Origin: Rhodospirillaceae bacterium UBA4468
GTDB taxonomy: Bacteria > Pseudomonadota > Alphaproteobacteria > Rhodospirillales > Casp-alpha2
Direction of reading: 5' to 3'
Length of the DNA: 64,000 nt
NCBI GenBank assembly: GCA_002389385.1
Contig: DGOK01000118.1
Span: forward strand, 818 to 64,817
Shown: positions 46,752 to 55,417 of the stretch, one piece after another
Layout of the letters: each line of letters starts with the position of its first letter
Numbering within the stretch: position 1 is the first letter of the stretch
The notes under the pieces: model-generated
Database searches by the model: none
What the model was told of the DNA's origin: nothing
Seen by the model: the letters and a program-made list of their open reading frames with translations, nothing else
Translations under genes and position numbers: made by a program

Positions 46752-47450
46752 TTAATCGCCACGGACTTCTTCGACCATTTCGCGCAATTGCGCCTAATCC
46801 TTGATCAAAAGCAGGTTCTTTCGACGTTCGACGATGTTTTGGCGCGCCAAGTCACTTAATACACGAGCGACAGTCTCACGTGTTGTCGAAACCCGGCTGG
46901 CGGTATCTCCATGTACAGGTATCGGGGAGATTTCAGCTTGGTTATCTCCCACCATGCTGCTTCGTGCTTAGCGAAGCAGGTCTGCTTGGACGCAGTTATT
47001 CGCGGCGAGTGTGCTCAGATCCATAATACGATCTGTAGAATTGCGAACAATCGCCGCCAGAGCGCGGAGCACACGAAAAGAAATAATCGCGTTCTCCTGC
47101 AGCAAGGATGTAAATCGCTCTTGGGGTAATGCCGCAATTAATGAGCTATCCAGCGCCATGACACTTGCTGAGCGAGGTTGCCCATCAAGCGCTGAGAGTT
47201 CCCCGAAATGACTGCCAGGGCCTAAATCTTCGAGCGTGATTTCCTTACCAGATAGGGAATAGTTAACGACCCGAACATGACCATCGATGACAAAAAACAC
47301 ATCCGTTGATTCGCTTTGACGATCAATGATTTGTTCGTGATCAGAATAACGCCGCCACACACAGGCCTTTACCAGCGCCTGTGTCACATCCGGACTTAAC
47401 CCTTCGAGCATGTGAATGCCGTCAAGTGACGACGCTTCATGGTCCGACAT
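46752..47450 (-). pseudogene. Crp/Fnr-family regulator with two in-frame stops
   Basis: GGAGG precedes ATG 47450. The first 160 residues form a cyclic-nucleotide-binding-type domain (IDRQSESTDVFFVIDGHVRV, GSHFGELSALDGQPRSASV) and the start of the long dimer helix. TAA at 46970-46968 cuts it at LLR, where relatives have Leu. The same frame continues through the whole winged helix, including VSTTRETVARVLSDLARQ, then meets TAG at 46796-46794 and ends at TAA 46754-46752. The full length of 232 residues is normal for the family. As it stands the product lacks its DNA-binding domain. Confidence 0.85.
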
Positions 47451-47822
47451 CTTCTTCCTCCAAGCACAAGAAAACGCCGGACTTTTGCCCGGTCACGGAT
47501 GTATCTTAACCTTATTTGATCCAGAAAGCGAAGCTGTGAATTCAATATATCGTTTTCGGTGAATTAAGTTTCATCTATCATACCCTGATCTCAAAAGGCC
47601 TGTGAATGAATTTCAGGCGACTTAAGCCCCGCCCCCTGAATCGCAATAAATTACTTTTACTTGTGAAGTTGGGAACCATGCCAACTGAGAATGCATTGAT
47701 AAAGTTTGAAATAATCTATATTTCCTGCACTTTAATGCTTGCTCGAAGATAAAGATTGCGACCGTAAACCGTCTTCTGATTCAAGGTCTGCCCATAAGCC
47801 GCTTTAGCAAGTTCAAGGAAGA
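47451..47822. other. Intergenic region between the Crp-like and GT2 genes
   Basis: This AT-rich 372-base spacer separates two divergent genes and should hold both promoters. I see no RNA gene or convincing repeat. A 48-codon frame on the plus strand (47606-47752) lacks coding character and is not annotated. Confidence 0.4.
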
Positions 47823-48815
47823 ATGATGGCAAAAACAACGTCCACGCAATTGATATCAAATAAAAGTAAGATTGCTGTCGTCATCCCCTGCTATCGCGAA
47901 ACAGATCACATTCTCGATGTTTTGGCCGCTATGGGCCCTGAAATCACATCTATTTTTGTCGTCGATGACACATGTCCTGACGGCACGGGCGAGTTTGTCC
48001 AGTCCAACACCAAGGACAAGCGGATCAAAGTTATTCGCCACGAAAAAAACTTAGGCGTCGGTGGCGCCACGTTGACTGGGTATAAGGCTGCGCTTGAAAC
48101 TGACGCTGAGATCATTGTTAAAGTAGACGGCGACGGCCAAATGGACCCCGCATTAATTAGGACTCTGGTTCATCCAATTCAGGCCCATGAAGCCGATTAC
48201 ACAAAAGGTAACCGTCTGCATCGGCGAGGTGCCACAAAAAGCATGCCGTTCATCCGCTTGCTGGGCAATATGGGCCTCACGTTGATGTCAAAGTTTTCAA
48301 GTGGATATTGGGACATTATGGACCCGACCAACGGCTTTACGGCTATCCACCGGGATGCACTAAAAGAGTTACCCCTCGACGATATTGCATATAATTTTTT
48401 CTTCGAAAGCGATCTACTTTATCACCTATTGGAAATTGATGCGGTCGTCCGTGATGTGCCTATGCGCGCAAAATATGGTGAAGAGACGAGCCATCTTATT
48501 GTCCATCATGTCTTTGGCCTGTTCCTATGCGGGCATATCAAGAACGGCTGGCGGCGCATCGTTGATACATACTTTGTACGTGATTTCGGCATCGCGTCGG
48601 TCAATCTCATTTTAGGCAGTTTGCTCGTGCTTATTGGTGCGGTTTATGGCGGATTTCGCTGGTGGCAGAGTATCTCTACAGGCATTCCGGCAACTGCGGG
48701 AACAGCCATTCTCTCAGCAATGCTTATTATTGTGGGGACACAGCTTTTGCTGGCATTTATCAATCACGATATAAGACGTGTCCCCACTCAACCAATCCAT
48801 GAGATTGATGAGTAG
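47823..48815 (+). CDS. Family 2 glycosyltransferase, polyprenyl-phosphate sugar synthase type
   Basis: The 330-residue protein has a GT-A catalytic domain: VVIPCYRETDHI, IFVVDDTCPDGTGE, KNLGVGGATLTGYKAAL and the metal-binding DGDGQMDP. Two C-terminal membrane helices follow (about residues 255-280 and 292-318). This matches dolichol/undecaprenyl-phosphate mannose or glucose synthases, which charge lipid carriers with a sugar for surface glycans. An AAGGAAG site precedes the two adjacent ATG codons; either could be the start. The sugar is unknown. Confidence 0.87.
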   Translation: MMAKTTSTQLISNKSKIAVVIPCYRETDHILDVLAAMGPEITSIFVVDDTCPDGTGEFVQSNTKDKRIKVIRHEKNLGVGGATLTGYKAALETDAEIIVKVDGDGQMDPALIRTLVHPIQAHEADYTKGNRLHRRGATKSMPFIRLLGNMGLTLMSKFSSGYWDIMDPTNGFTAIHRDALKELPLDDIAYNFFFESDLLYHLLEIDAVVRDVPMRAKYGEETSHLIVHHVFGLFLCGHIKNGWRRIVDTYFVRDFGIASVNLILGSLLVLIGAVYGGFRWWQSISTGIPATAGTAILSAMLIIVGTQLLLAFINHDIRRVPTQPIHEIDE

Positions 48816-48829
48816 AAGCGAAACGTTCG

Positions 48830-49732
48830 CTAGATTGTTGGCAAGATAAAATCGGGATGAATGCCTGAGGCTTCAATACACGATTTAATATCCAGTCCAC
48901 GCATAACGCCCTGCCCTGTCACTAATGCCGTCGAGAACCCAGCAACCGTCGCACCCAAGATGTCAGTGTGGAGTGTGTCTCCCGCCATCACGACGCGTTT
49001 TTCTAAACCTTGATCACCCAGTCTTTCACGGACCAAATCAAAAGCGTTCGCATAAGGTTTGCCAAAGAACTGCGGCACAATGCCGGTACGATCCCATATA
49101 TCATGGGCGAAATACCCAGGTTGCCTGGAAAAACTGTTCTCACGCGGTCCAACCAAATCTGGATTACCAATCAGAACCGGCCTCGGGTGAGCACGAAGAG
49201 CATTGATCAGCTCTTCATGGGAGTCTGTCGTCCATTCTGTGATTCTCAAGAAGATAAAACCATCGACGTCGGCAATATTTGCCCGATCAAGGAGGATGGT
49301 CTGGCACGGCAAATCTGCAAAACTTAATGGGTCAGATGCAATAATACCCCAGCTCATTTTTGGATCATAACCGGCTAATGCGACGATCAGAATATCCCGG
49401 CTTGTCACGATTTCCTCAAATGTGAAGTCAAAACCTAGAGCCGAAAAATGTTTCTTTATCTTTTGCCGCGACTGGCTAGCTGAATTCGTTAATAAGACGA
49501 TCTGTTTTCCAGCCTGCCTTAGTTTCTCAATTCTTAGCGCAGCGCCTTCAATTGGCGTCTCTCCAACATTCAAGACACCAAAGGCATCAAAGACGAACAC
49601 ATCAAACTGATCTTCAATGTCGCTGAGATCGCCAATAGACACGGTCTCGCCGGAGCGTGTCACACGCGGAAGCCGGCCCAGGGTTTCCTGATACCTGTTG
49701 AAAGCCCAACTCGCCGTTATCTCTATATCCAC
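48830..49732 (-). CDS. HAD-superfamily class IIA hydrolase (TIGR01459-like)
   Basis: The 300-residue protein has a HAD core with a class IIA cap. Motif 1 is FVFDAFGVLNVGETPIEGA, with Phe where most HADs have the second Asp, as is usual in this subfamily. Motif 2 is VLLTNSASQSRQ, and the late GKPYANAFDLV and VVMAGDTLHTDILGA supply the Lys and acidic motif 4. NagD and PLP/p-nitrophenyl phosphatases are relatives; the substrate is unknown. It is convergent with the glycosyltransferase gene. Confidence 0.88.
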   Translation of the reverse strand: MDIEITASWAFNRYQETLGRLPRVTRSGETVSIGDLSDIEDQFDVFVFDAFGVLNVGETPIEGAALRIEKLRQAGKQIVLLTNSASQSRQKIKKHFSALGFDFTFEEIVTSRDILIVALAGYDPKMSWGIIASDPLSFADLPCQTILLDRANIADVDGFIFLRITEWTTDSHEELINALRAHPRPVLIGNPDLVGPRENSFSRQPGYFAHDIWDRTGIVPQFFGKPYANAFDLVRERLGDQGLEKRVVMAGDTLHTDILGATVAGFSTALVTGQGVMRGLDIKSCIEASGIHPDFILPTI

Positions 49733-49761
49733 TATGCATCCAACTCAATCATGCGACCATT

Positions 49762-49781
49762 TATGAAGCTTTAGTTTCATA
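49762..49781. repeat. Short palindrome upstream of phnD
   Basis: TATGAA and TTCATA form six-base arms separated by eight bases, about 125 bases upstream of phnD in the divergent region with the HAD gene. It has the size of an operator half-site pair, but no regulator is known and chance is not excluded. Confidence 0.3.
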
Positions 49782-49906
49782 GGCCTTTATGGCTACCCAA
49801 GCACGAACAAAAGCCTCTAGATTTCCAAGAGAATACACTGCATGATCATCTCGTACGTATCATAAAAATGCAATAAATCGGACATCATCGTTTTTGGGAG
49901 GTTTAA

Positions 49907-50866
49907 ATGAAAAAGATTCTTGGCATTGCGCTAGGCGTAGCCCTACTCGCGTTCTCTGGAAATGTGAGCGCAGAAGAATGCCATCGTGGCACACTTGATA
50001 AAAAATATTGTGATCGCGACTACAACCAAACGGCTGACCTGCCGCTCGACGAGTCACAATGGTCAAATCCAGACACAATTATTTTCTCATACACACCCGT
50101 CGAAGATCCGGCTGTTTACGCAAAAGTATGGGATGGCTTTGTTAATCACATGGCAAAAGTTACCGGCAAGAAAGTCGTGTTCTTCCCAGTACAATCATAT
50201 GCAGCTCAATATGAAGCCATGCGCTCAGGTCGTTTGCACATTGCGGGCGTAAATACAGGTGGTAACCCGGTTGCAGTATCGTGTGCCGGTCTTGTGCCTT
50301 TCGCCATGATGGCCGCAAAAGACGGGTCCTTTGGTTATGAGATGGAAATTATCGTGCCTACTGATAGCCCGATCAAATCGCCGTCTGACCTAAAGGGCAA
50401 AACGCTTGCGTTCACATCGCCAACATCAAACTCTGGTTTCAAAGCGCCATCCGCGATTTTGAAAAGCAGCTTTGGTCTGCTCGCTGACAAAGACTTCAAA
50501 ACAGCGTTCTCGGGCAAGCACGATAACTCGATCCTCGGCGTTGCGAATAAAGACTATGAAGCTGCTGCTGTTGCGAACTCTGTCCTCAAGCGGATGATTG
50601 ATCGCAAAGCCGTCGACGCATCGCAGATCCGTTCGATCTATAAGTCCCAGACATTCCCAACAACAGGATATGGCCATGCACACGACTTGCACCCTGCCGT
50701 TGTCGCGAAAATTAAGCAGGCATTCTTTACGTTCCCTTGGGAAGGTTCCGAGCTCAAGAAAGAGTTCAAAAAAGAAGGCAGCTTTATTTCGATCCATCAC
50801 AAAAGTGACTGGGCCGTTATTCGCCAAATTGATGCCGCAAACGGCGTCACATACGATTGCAAGTGA
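49907..50866 (+). CDS. phnD: PhnD-type phosphonate ABC transporter substrate-binding protein
   Basis: The 319-residue protein has a signal peptide (KKILGIALGVALLAFSGNVSA, cut before EECH) and a periplasmic binding fold of the PhnD/PtxB family. Characteristic are FFPVQSYAAQYEAMRSGRLHIAGVNTG, SPSDLKGKTLAFTSPTSNSG and YKSQTFPTTGYGHAHDL. It should capture phosphonates, phosphite or a related phosphorus compound. A GGGAGG site precedes the ATG. A hairpin separates it from phnC, which would favour high expression of the binding protein. No C-P lyase or phosphonatase gene is in the window. Confidence 0.92.
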   Translation: MKKILGIALGVALLAFSGNVSAEECHRGTLDKKYCDRDYNQTADLPLDESQWSNPDTIIFSYTPVEDPAVYAKVWDGFVNHMAKVTGKKVVFFPVQSYAAQYEAMRSGRLHIAGVNTGGNPVAVSCAGLVPFAMMAAKDGSFGYEMEIIVPTDSPIKSPSDLKGKTLAFTSPTSNSGFKAPSAILKSSFGLLADKDFKTAFSGKHDNSILGVANKDYEAAAVANSVLKRMIDRKAVDASQIRSIYKSQTFPTTGYGHAHDLHPAVVAKIKQAFFTFPWEGSELKKEFKKEGSFISIHHKSDWAVIRQIDAANGVTYDCK

Positions 50867-50891
50867 TCAGTCACCATTCGTTATATTAAAC

Positions 50892-50930
50892 GAGAACCCC
50901 ATCGGTCAGATGATCGGTGGGGGCTCTTTT
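50892..50930 (+). terminator. Hairpin with T run between phnD and phnC
   Basis: GAGAACCCCATCG pairs imperfectly with CGGTGGGGGCTC around a short loop and is followed by TTTT. It sits 26 bases after the phnD stop and about 30 before phnC. Such an intra-operon structure commonly ends part of the transcripts and shields the upstream message from 3' decay. Confidence 0.75.
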
Positions 50931-50960
50931 ATATAGCTGTGGATGATCTAGGGGCGACGC

Positions 50961-51773
50961 ATGCTAAAACTAGATAAGCTTTATAAGCGTTATGATACGG
51001 GCGACGAAGCCCTAAAGGACGTCACATTAGAAATTCCAGATGGACAAGTGCTAGCACTGATTGGTCCGTCGGGTGCAGGTAAATCGACCCTCATCCGATG
51101 CGTGAACCGCCTTGTTGAGCCAACATCTGGCAGCGTTCATTTGAACGACACCGAATTAACGACATTGTCTCAGGGTAAACTCCGGTCGGCCCGTCGTCGC
51201 ATGGGGATGATCTTTCAAGAATACGCATTGGTTGAACGCCTGACGGTCATGGAAAACGTCTTGTCCGGGCGACTTGGCTATGTGGGCTTTTGGTCGAGCT
51301 GGCTGCGCAAGTTCCCAAAGGCCGACGTCAAAGAAGCATTCAGATTGCTGGATCGTGTTGGCCTGATGCACATGCCAGATAAGCGCGCCGATGCGTTATC
51401 TGGGGGACAACGCCAGCGCGTTGGCATTGCCCGCGCCTTGATCCAGGATCCAGAACTCCTGCTCGTGGACGAACCCACCGCCAGCCTGGACCCCAAGACA
51501 TCACGCCAGATCATGCGGTTGATCTCTGAGCTATGCAAAGAGCGCGGACTGGCTGCCATCATCAACATTCATGATGTGATGCTGGCGCAAATGTTTGCTG
51601 AGCGCATCGTCGGATTAAGATTTGGCGAGGTTGTCTATGATGGCCCCCCCGACGGCCTCACACCGGATGTCCTCACTGATATTTATGGCGAGGAAGATTG
51701 GGAAGCCACAATCACACCCGTCGAGGACGACGAAGACACGGATACTGAATTAACCGAAGCGAATGGTGCTTGA
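50961..51773 (+). CDS. phnC: PhnC phosphonate ABC transporter ATP-binding protein
   Basis: The 270-residue ATPase has Walker A IGPSGAGKSTLIR, a Q-loop in MIFQEYALVERL, signature LSGGQRQRVGIARAL, Walker B LLLVDEPTASLD and the switch His in IINIHDVMLA. MENVLSGRLGYVGFWSSWLRKFP is typical of PhnC. The acidic C-terminal tail (VEDDEDTDTELTE) is an add-on. It energises import through the two PhnE permeases that follow after 6 bases. Confidence 0.95.
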   Translation: MLKLDKLYKRYDTGDEALKDVTLEIPDGQVLALIGPSGAGKSTLIRCVNRLVEPTSGSVHLNDTELTTLSQGKLRSARRRMGMIFQEYALVERLTVMENVLSGRLGYVGFWSSWLRKFPKADVKEAFRLLDRVGLMHMPDKRADALSGGQRQRVGIARALIQDPELLLVDEPTASLDPKTSRQIMRLISELCKERGLAAIINIHDVMLAQMFAERIVGLRFGEVVYDGPPDGLTPDVLTDIYGEEDWEATITPVEDDEDTDTELTEANGA

Positions 51774-51779
51774 TCTAAA

Positions 51780-52592
51780 ATGACAAGCACCAGCCCCGTA
51801 AATTATCCGTCGACATGGAAGAAACCGCCCCTCATCGAAAGCGACCTCGTTCGTCGTGGCTTGTGGCTCGGCTTTGCCATCTATTTGGCCTTGGCGCTCG
51901 GTACGATTGATGTGAACTGGGGCCGTGTCGCTGAAGGCATCCCCCGCGGGCAGAAATTCCTCGCCGCCTTTTTCCCACCAGATATCACGAGCCGTTGGGA
52001 TTCGATCCTTGATGGTATTCTGGAAAGTATCTGGATGACGGTGATTTCCACAGTTGTCGGCATTGCCTTGTCTGTGCCGTTCGGCCTGGGTGCTGCCCGT
52101 AATCTGGCACCTCGCCCCGTATATCTGTTCTGCCGCGCCGTGATTGGAATTTCACGTACGTTCCCAGAAGTGATCCTGGCTATTTTTGCTGTGAAGTTAT
52201 TTGGCTTTGGCCCCTTCGCAGGCTTCATCGCTTTGTCGATCGGCACCATTGGTTTCTATGCCAAACTGCTTGCTGAAGACATCGAAGACATGGACCCGGT
52301 TCAGGCCGAAGCGATACGTTCGACCGGTGCAAGCTGGTTCCAATGGGTGAACTATGCTGTTCAGCCACAAGTCATGCCGCGCATGATTGGCTTGGCAGTG
52401 TATCGACTCGATATTAATTTCAGAGAATCCGCGGTTGTCGGGATCGTTGGCGGCGGCGGCATTGGTGCCACCTTGCTGACGGCGTTTGACCGATACGAGT
52501 TCGATTCTGCAGCCGCTATCCTGTTGATCATCATCTTTATTGTGATGATCTTGGAATACTCATCCGGCTATCTCAGGAAATGGGTGCAGTAA
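51780..52592 (+). CDS. phnE: PhnE phosphonate ABC transporter permease (first copy)
   Basis: The 270-residue membrane protein has about six helices and the EAA loop that contacts PhnC: DPVQAEAIRSTGASWFQWVNYAVQPQVMP. VYRLDINFRESAVVGIVGGGGIGATLL is the PhnE C-terminal signature. It starts six bases after phnC and its TAA overlaps the next permease start. Two permeases presumably form a heterodimer channel. Confidence 0.94.
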   Translation: MTSTSPVNYPSTWKKPPLIESDLVRRGLWLGFAIYLALALGTIDVNWGRVAEGIPRGQKFLAAFFPPDITSRWDSILDGILESIWMTVISTVVGIALSVPFGLGAARNLAPRPVYLFCRAVIGISRTFPEVILAIFAVKLFGFGPFAGFIALSIGTIGFYAKLLAEDIEDMDPVQAEAIRSTGASWFQWVNYAVQPQVMPRMIGLAVYRLDINFRESAVVGIVGGGGIGATLLTAFDRYEFDSAAAILLIIIFIVMILEYSSGYLRKWVQ

Positions 52593-53404
52593 TGGCCGTC
52601 ATCGAAACATCGCAAGGACCAGAATGGAAGCGCCGGACAATGCGCCAACAATGGTATACATGGCTTGGTTGGCTTGTTGGCACGGCCATTGTCGCCTTTA
52701 GCTTCAAACTGATATCCGACAAGACGATTTGGTTCTTTGTAACAGATGCAGGCACACAGGCGATTGATATGGCATCGCGCATGGTGCCGCCCAAATGGTC
52801 CTATATGGACACGCTGTGGCTGCCAATTTGGGATACCATCAATATTGCAACAATCGGGACCTTGATGGCGTTGGTGATGGCTGTCCCCGTTGCTTTTCTC
52901 GCTGCCCGCAATACGACGCCACACCCAACCGTCCGGGCAGCTGCGCTGTTTATCATTGTCTCGTCCCGGTCAATTAATTCACTTATCTGGGCTTTAATGC
53001 TGGTCGCAATCATTGGTCCCGGTGTGATGGCAGGCATTATCGCCATCGCGCTTCGGTCCATCGGCTTTTGCGCCAAGTTATTATATGAATCCATCGAAGA
53101 GATTGATGCAAAACAGGTAGAAGCCGTCACAGCAACTGGTGCTGGGCGCGCGCAAACCCTTGCTTATGGTGTTGTTCCGCAGATATTGCCCGCCTTTGCA
53201 GGCATTTCCGTATTTAGATGGGATATCAATATCCGTGAATCAACTATATTGGGGCTGGTTGGTGCAGGTGGCATTGGCATCCAGCTTGATGCATCAATCT
53301 CAACCCTGTCCTGGACCCAGGTATCGCTTATCCTTTTGGTGATTTTGGGAACCGTTATCGTTAGTGAATGGGTCTCAGCGAAAGTACGCCACGCCATCAT
53401 CTAA
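52592..53404 (+). CDS. phnE: PhnE phosphonate ABC transporter permease (second copy)
   Basis: The product is a second PhnE-type permease of 270 residues from ATG 52592, whose A is the last base of the preceding TAA (TAATG). An in-frame ATG at 52580 would add four residues, but an AGGA sits only two bases before it. The EAA loop reads DAKQVEAVTATGAGRAQTLAYGVVPQILP, and the end carries FRWDINIRESTILGLVGAGGIG. The pair is a diverged duplication of one ancestral gene. Confidence 0.93.
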   Translation: MAVIETSQGPEWKRRTMRQQWYTWLGWLVGTAIVAFSFKLISDKTIWFFVTDAGTQAIDMASRMVPPKWSYMDTLWLPIWDTINIATIGTLMALVMAVPVAFLAARNTTPHPTVRAAALFIIVSSRSINSLIWALMLVAIIGPGVMAGIIAIALRSIGFCAKLLYESIEEIDAKQVEAVTATGAGRAQTLAYGVVPQILPAFAGISVFRWDINIRESTILGLVGAGGIGIQLDASISTLSWTQVSLILLVILGTVIVSEWVSAKVRHAII

Positions 53405-53453
53405 TATATGCGCACTGAAAGTCATAAGTATGGTGTGAGTTGACACCAACATG

Positions 53454-53470
53454 GTAAGGTGATTCCTTAC
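53454..53470. repeat. Perfect short inverted repeat downstream of phnE
   Basis: GTAAGG and CCTTAC flank TGATT. It lies 50 bases after the second phnE and 36 before the next gene. A TTGACA lies just upstream at 53440-53445, so it may be an operator within the promoter of the exported protein gene rather than a terminator. No T run follows. Confidence 0.4.
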
Positions 53471-53505
53471 TTGGTATTATTATACAGAACCCTGAGGATC
53501 ATTTT

Positions 53506-54111
53506 ATGCATTCGAGCATACTCACAGCGAGTGCCTTTGTCATAAGCGCTTTTATCGGCACGTCAGTGGCCTATGCCAGCGGCATTACACTTAATGTAGT
53601 GTCGTATTTTGACTTGCCTAAAAATGAACCTGTCACGGTCGAAATCTTCGATGACGCCAAAGAAAACGTTGTTATAAAAAAGCGTTTTGAAGATGAATTA
53701 CGGGAACAAGGCTATACGCTTAGCCCGGATGCCCGCCTTATTCTAAGTTTTGAGACCCGTGACACATCAGGCAAATGGTCTGGTGGCGGGCCTAATCGCC
53801 TTATTGAGATGCGGAATTCCGAAAATCATACGGGTAAAGATGCGCCAGAAGTCGTTGTAAGCATTTACAATAATCAGCGTGGTGGCGTGCTTAATCCCAA
53901 GCGTGATCCTGGCATCACGCAAGTTGCGCCAAGCGAGTTTCGGATCGACGCATCGATTGAAGATCGCACGAACGGGCGTCGGCTTTGGCAGGGATGGACA
54001 ATTATACCAAGCGTCGGGGCTGAAGACGTTTCTATCCGTCTTTCCATGGTCAAACCCATCGTTGCCAATATCGGCAAGACGGTTCGTGACCAAGCCGTTA
54101 CCTCACGTTAG
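53506..54111 (+). CDS. Exported protein of unknown function
   Basis: The 201-residue protein starts with a signal peptide (ILTASAFVISAFIGTSVAYA). The mature part is mixed alpha/beta: KRFEDELREQGYTLSPDARLILSFETRDT, a polar Gly/Asn-rich middle, and SEFRIDASIEDRTNGRRLWQG near the end. The pattern resembles DUF4136-like exported proteins in outline, but I cannot assign it. GAGGATC precedes the ATG. It is followed by a hairpin and then hisZ. Confidence 0.65.
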   Translation: MHSSILTASAFVISAFIGTSVAYASGITLNVVSYFDLPKNEPVTVEIFDDAKENVVIKKRFEDELREQGYTLSPDARLILSFETRDTSGKWSGGGPNRLIEMRNSENHTGKDAPEVVVSIYNNQRGGVLNPKRDPGITQVAPSEFRIDASIEDRTNGRRLWQGWTIIPSVGAEDVSIRLSMVKPIVANIGKTVRDQAVTSR

Positions 54112-54117
54112 ATAAAA

Positions 54118-54136
54118 GACAGGTTTTACGCCTGTC
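54118..54136. terminator. Hairpin after the exported-protein gene
   Basis: GACAGG and CCTGTC pair perfectly around a seven-base loop, beginning seven bases after the stop codon. No T run follows on the plus strand, so it is a weak terminator at best. Confidence 0.35.
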
Positions 54137-54220
54137 ATCCTTGCCCTTTCTCCACAAAAACGCTACGAAACATGCGCGTTGGAGGCACCCCTGCACGCCC
54201 ACGTTCAAGGACGGCATGAG

Positions 54221-55396
54221 ATGAGTAAATCAACAGAAAAAGCACTGTTACCTGCGGGTTTGACCGACAGCCTTCACCCGGATGCATCATTTGAAGCAGA
54301 TATCCGTGAACGTCTTGTCTCGGCCTTTGTTGGGCGCGGTTTTGATCGTGTTGCGCCGCCACTTGTCGAATTTGAAGATAACCTGCTCGCAGGCACAGGT
54401 ACTGCCATGGCGGGGCAAACATTCCGCCTGATGGATCCTGTGTCGCAGCGCATGATGGGATTGCGCGCGGATATCACACCGCAAGTCGCTCGGATCGCAA
54501 CCACGCGCCTATCGCACGTCGAACGCCCTTTACGCCTTTGTTATGCCGGTGAAGTCCTCAGGATCAAGGGCTCGCAACTACGCCCGGAACGCCAATTCAC
54601 ACAAGCCGGTGCCGAGCTTATTGGCACCGCCAGCCCTGAAGCTGATGCAGAAATGGTTTTAACGGCAGCGGAAACATTATCTGGTCTAGGCATTCAAGAC
54701 ATCAAAGTTAACCTCTGCCAGCCCACACTTATTCCGTATGTTATGGATGCCTTAGGTATTCAGGGTGATGATGCAGTTCAGTTCCGTGCTGCTTTCGACA
54801 GTAAAGACGCCGCTGAAGTCAAAACGCTTTCCAAAGACCTCAGTCCCGATGCGCGCACACTTTTAAGTGAGCTGCTTGCTGCGTCCGGTCCGGTTGAGAT
54901 TGTTGCCCCAAAAATCAAAGCATTACCGTTGAGCGGCGATGCGGCTGCGGCGCGAGATGCATTACTTGAAACTGTTGCCTTGATTGAAGCCGGCGATCCG
55001 GCGCTTGATCTGACACTGGACGTCGTCGAGAATCGCGGCTTCGAATATCATTCAGGCGTTACATTCACCCTTTTTGCACCAGGCGTTCGTGGCGAATTAG
55101 GTTCTGGTGGGCGATATCAGGCCGGGTTGAATGACAGTGAGAATTCAGGCGAAGCAGCGACGGGCTTTACCCTGTTTTTAGATAGTATTTTACGCGCCCT
55201 AGAGCCTGGCGAAGCCATGCCAAAAGTATATTTACCCGCGAAGACATCACGCGCGGACAGCCAAGTTGTTCGCGACCAAGGTTACAGGACGCTTCAAGGT
55301 CATACGGATGATGGCGACATAAATGTTGCCGCGACCCGTCTTGGCTGCTCACATATATGGTTGGGTGGGGACATTAAGCCACTCGGCACCGTTTAA
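54221..55396 (+). CDS. hisZ: ATP phosphoribosyltransferase regulatory subunit HisZ
   Basis: The protein is a histidyl-tRNA-synthetase paralogue without the C-terminal anticodon domain. It has motif 2-like LRADITPQVARIA and RPLRLCYAGEVLR, and ELGSGGRYQAGL. HisZ makes the short form of HisG active and histidine-sensitive in the first step of histidine synthesis. I use ATG 54221 (MSKSTEKALLPAGL), giving 391 residues; the frame is open to 54179. It precedes purA by 21 bases, a common alphaproteobacterial pairing. No hisG is in the window. Confidence 0.92.
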   Translation: MSKSTEKALLPAGLTDSLHPDASFEADIRERLVSAFVGRGFDRVAPPLVEFEDNLLAGTGTAMAGQTFRLMDPVSQRMMGLRADITPQVARIATTRLSHVERPLRLCYAGEVLRIKGSQLRPERQFTQAGAELIGTASPEADAEMVLTAAETLSGLGIQDIKVNLCQPTLIPYVMDALGIQGDDAVQFRAAFDSKDAAEVKTLSKDLSPDARTLLSELLAASGPVEIVAPKIKALPLSGDAAAARDALLETVALIEAGDPALDLTLDVVENRGFEYHSGVTFTLFAPGVRGELGSGGRYQAGLNDSENSGEAATGFTLFLDSILRALEPGEAMPKVYLPAKTSRADSQVVRDQGYRTLQGHTDDGDINVAATRLGCSHIWLGGDIKPLGTV

Positions 55397-55417
55397 TATC
55401 GAAGGAGATACTTTCTT

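Noticed and set aside
47606..47752. 48-codon ORF upstream of the glycosyltransferase gene
   Set aside because: It has a weak start site, low-complexity composition and no recognisable features; it could be a chance frame in AT-rich DNA.
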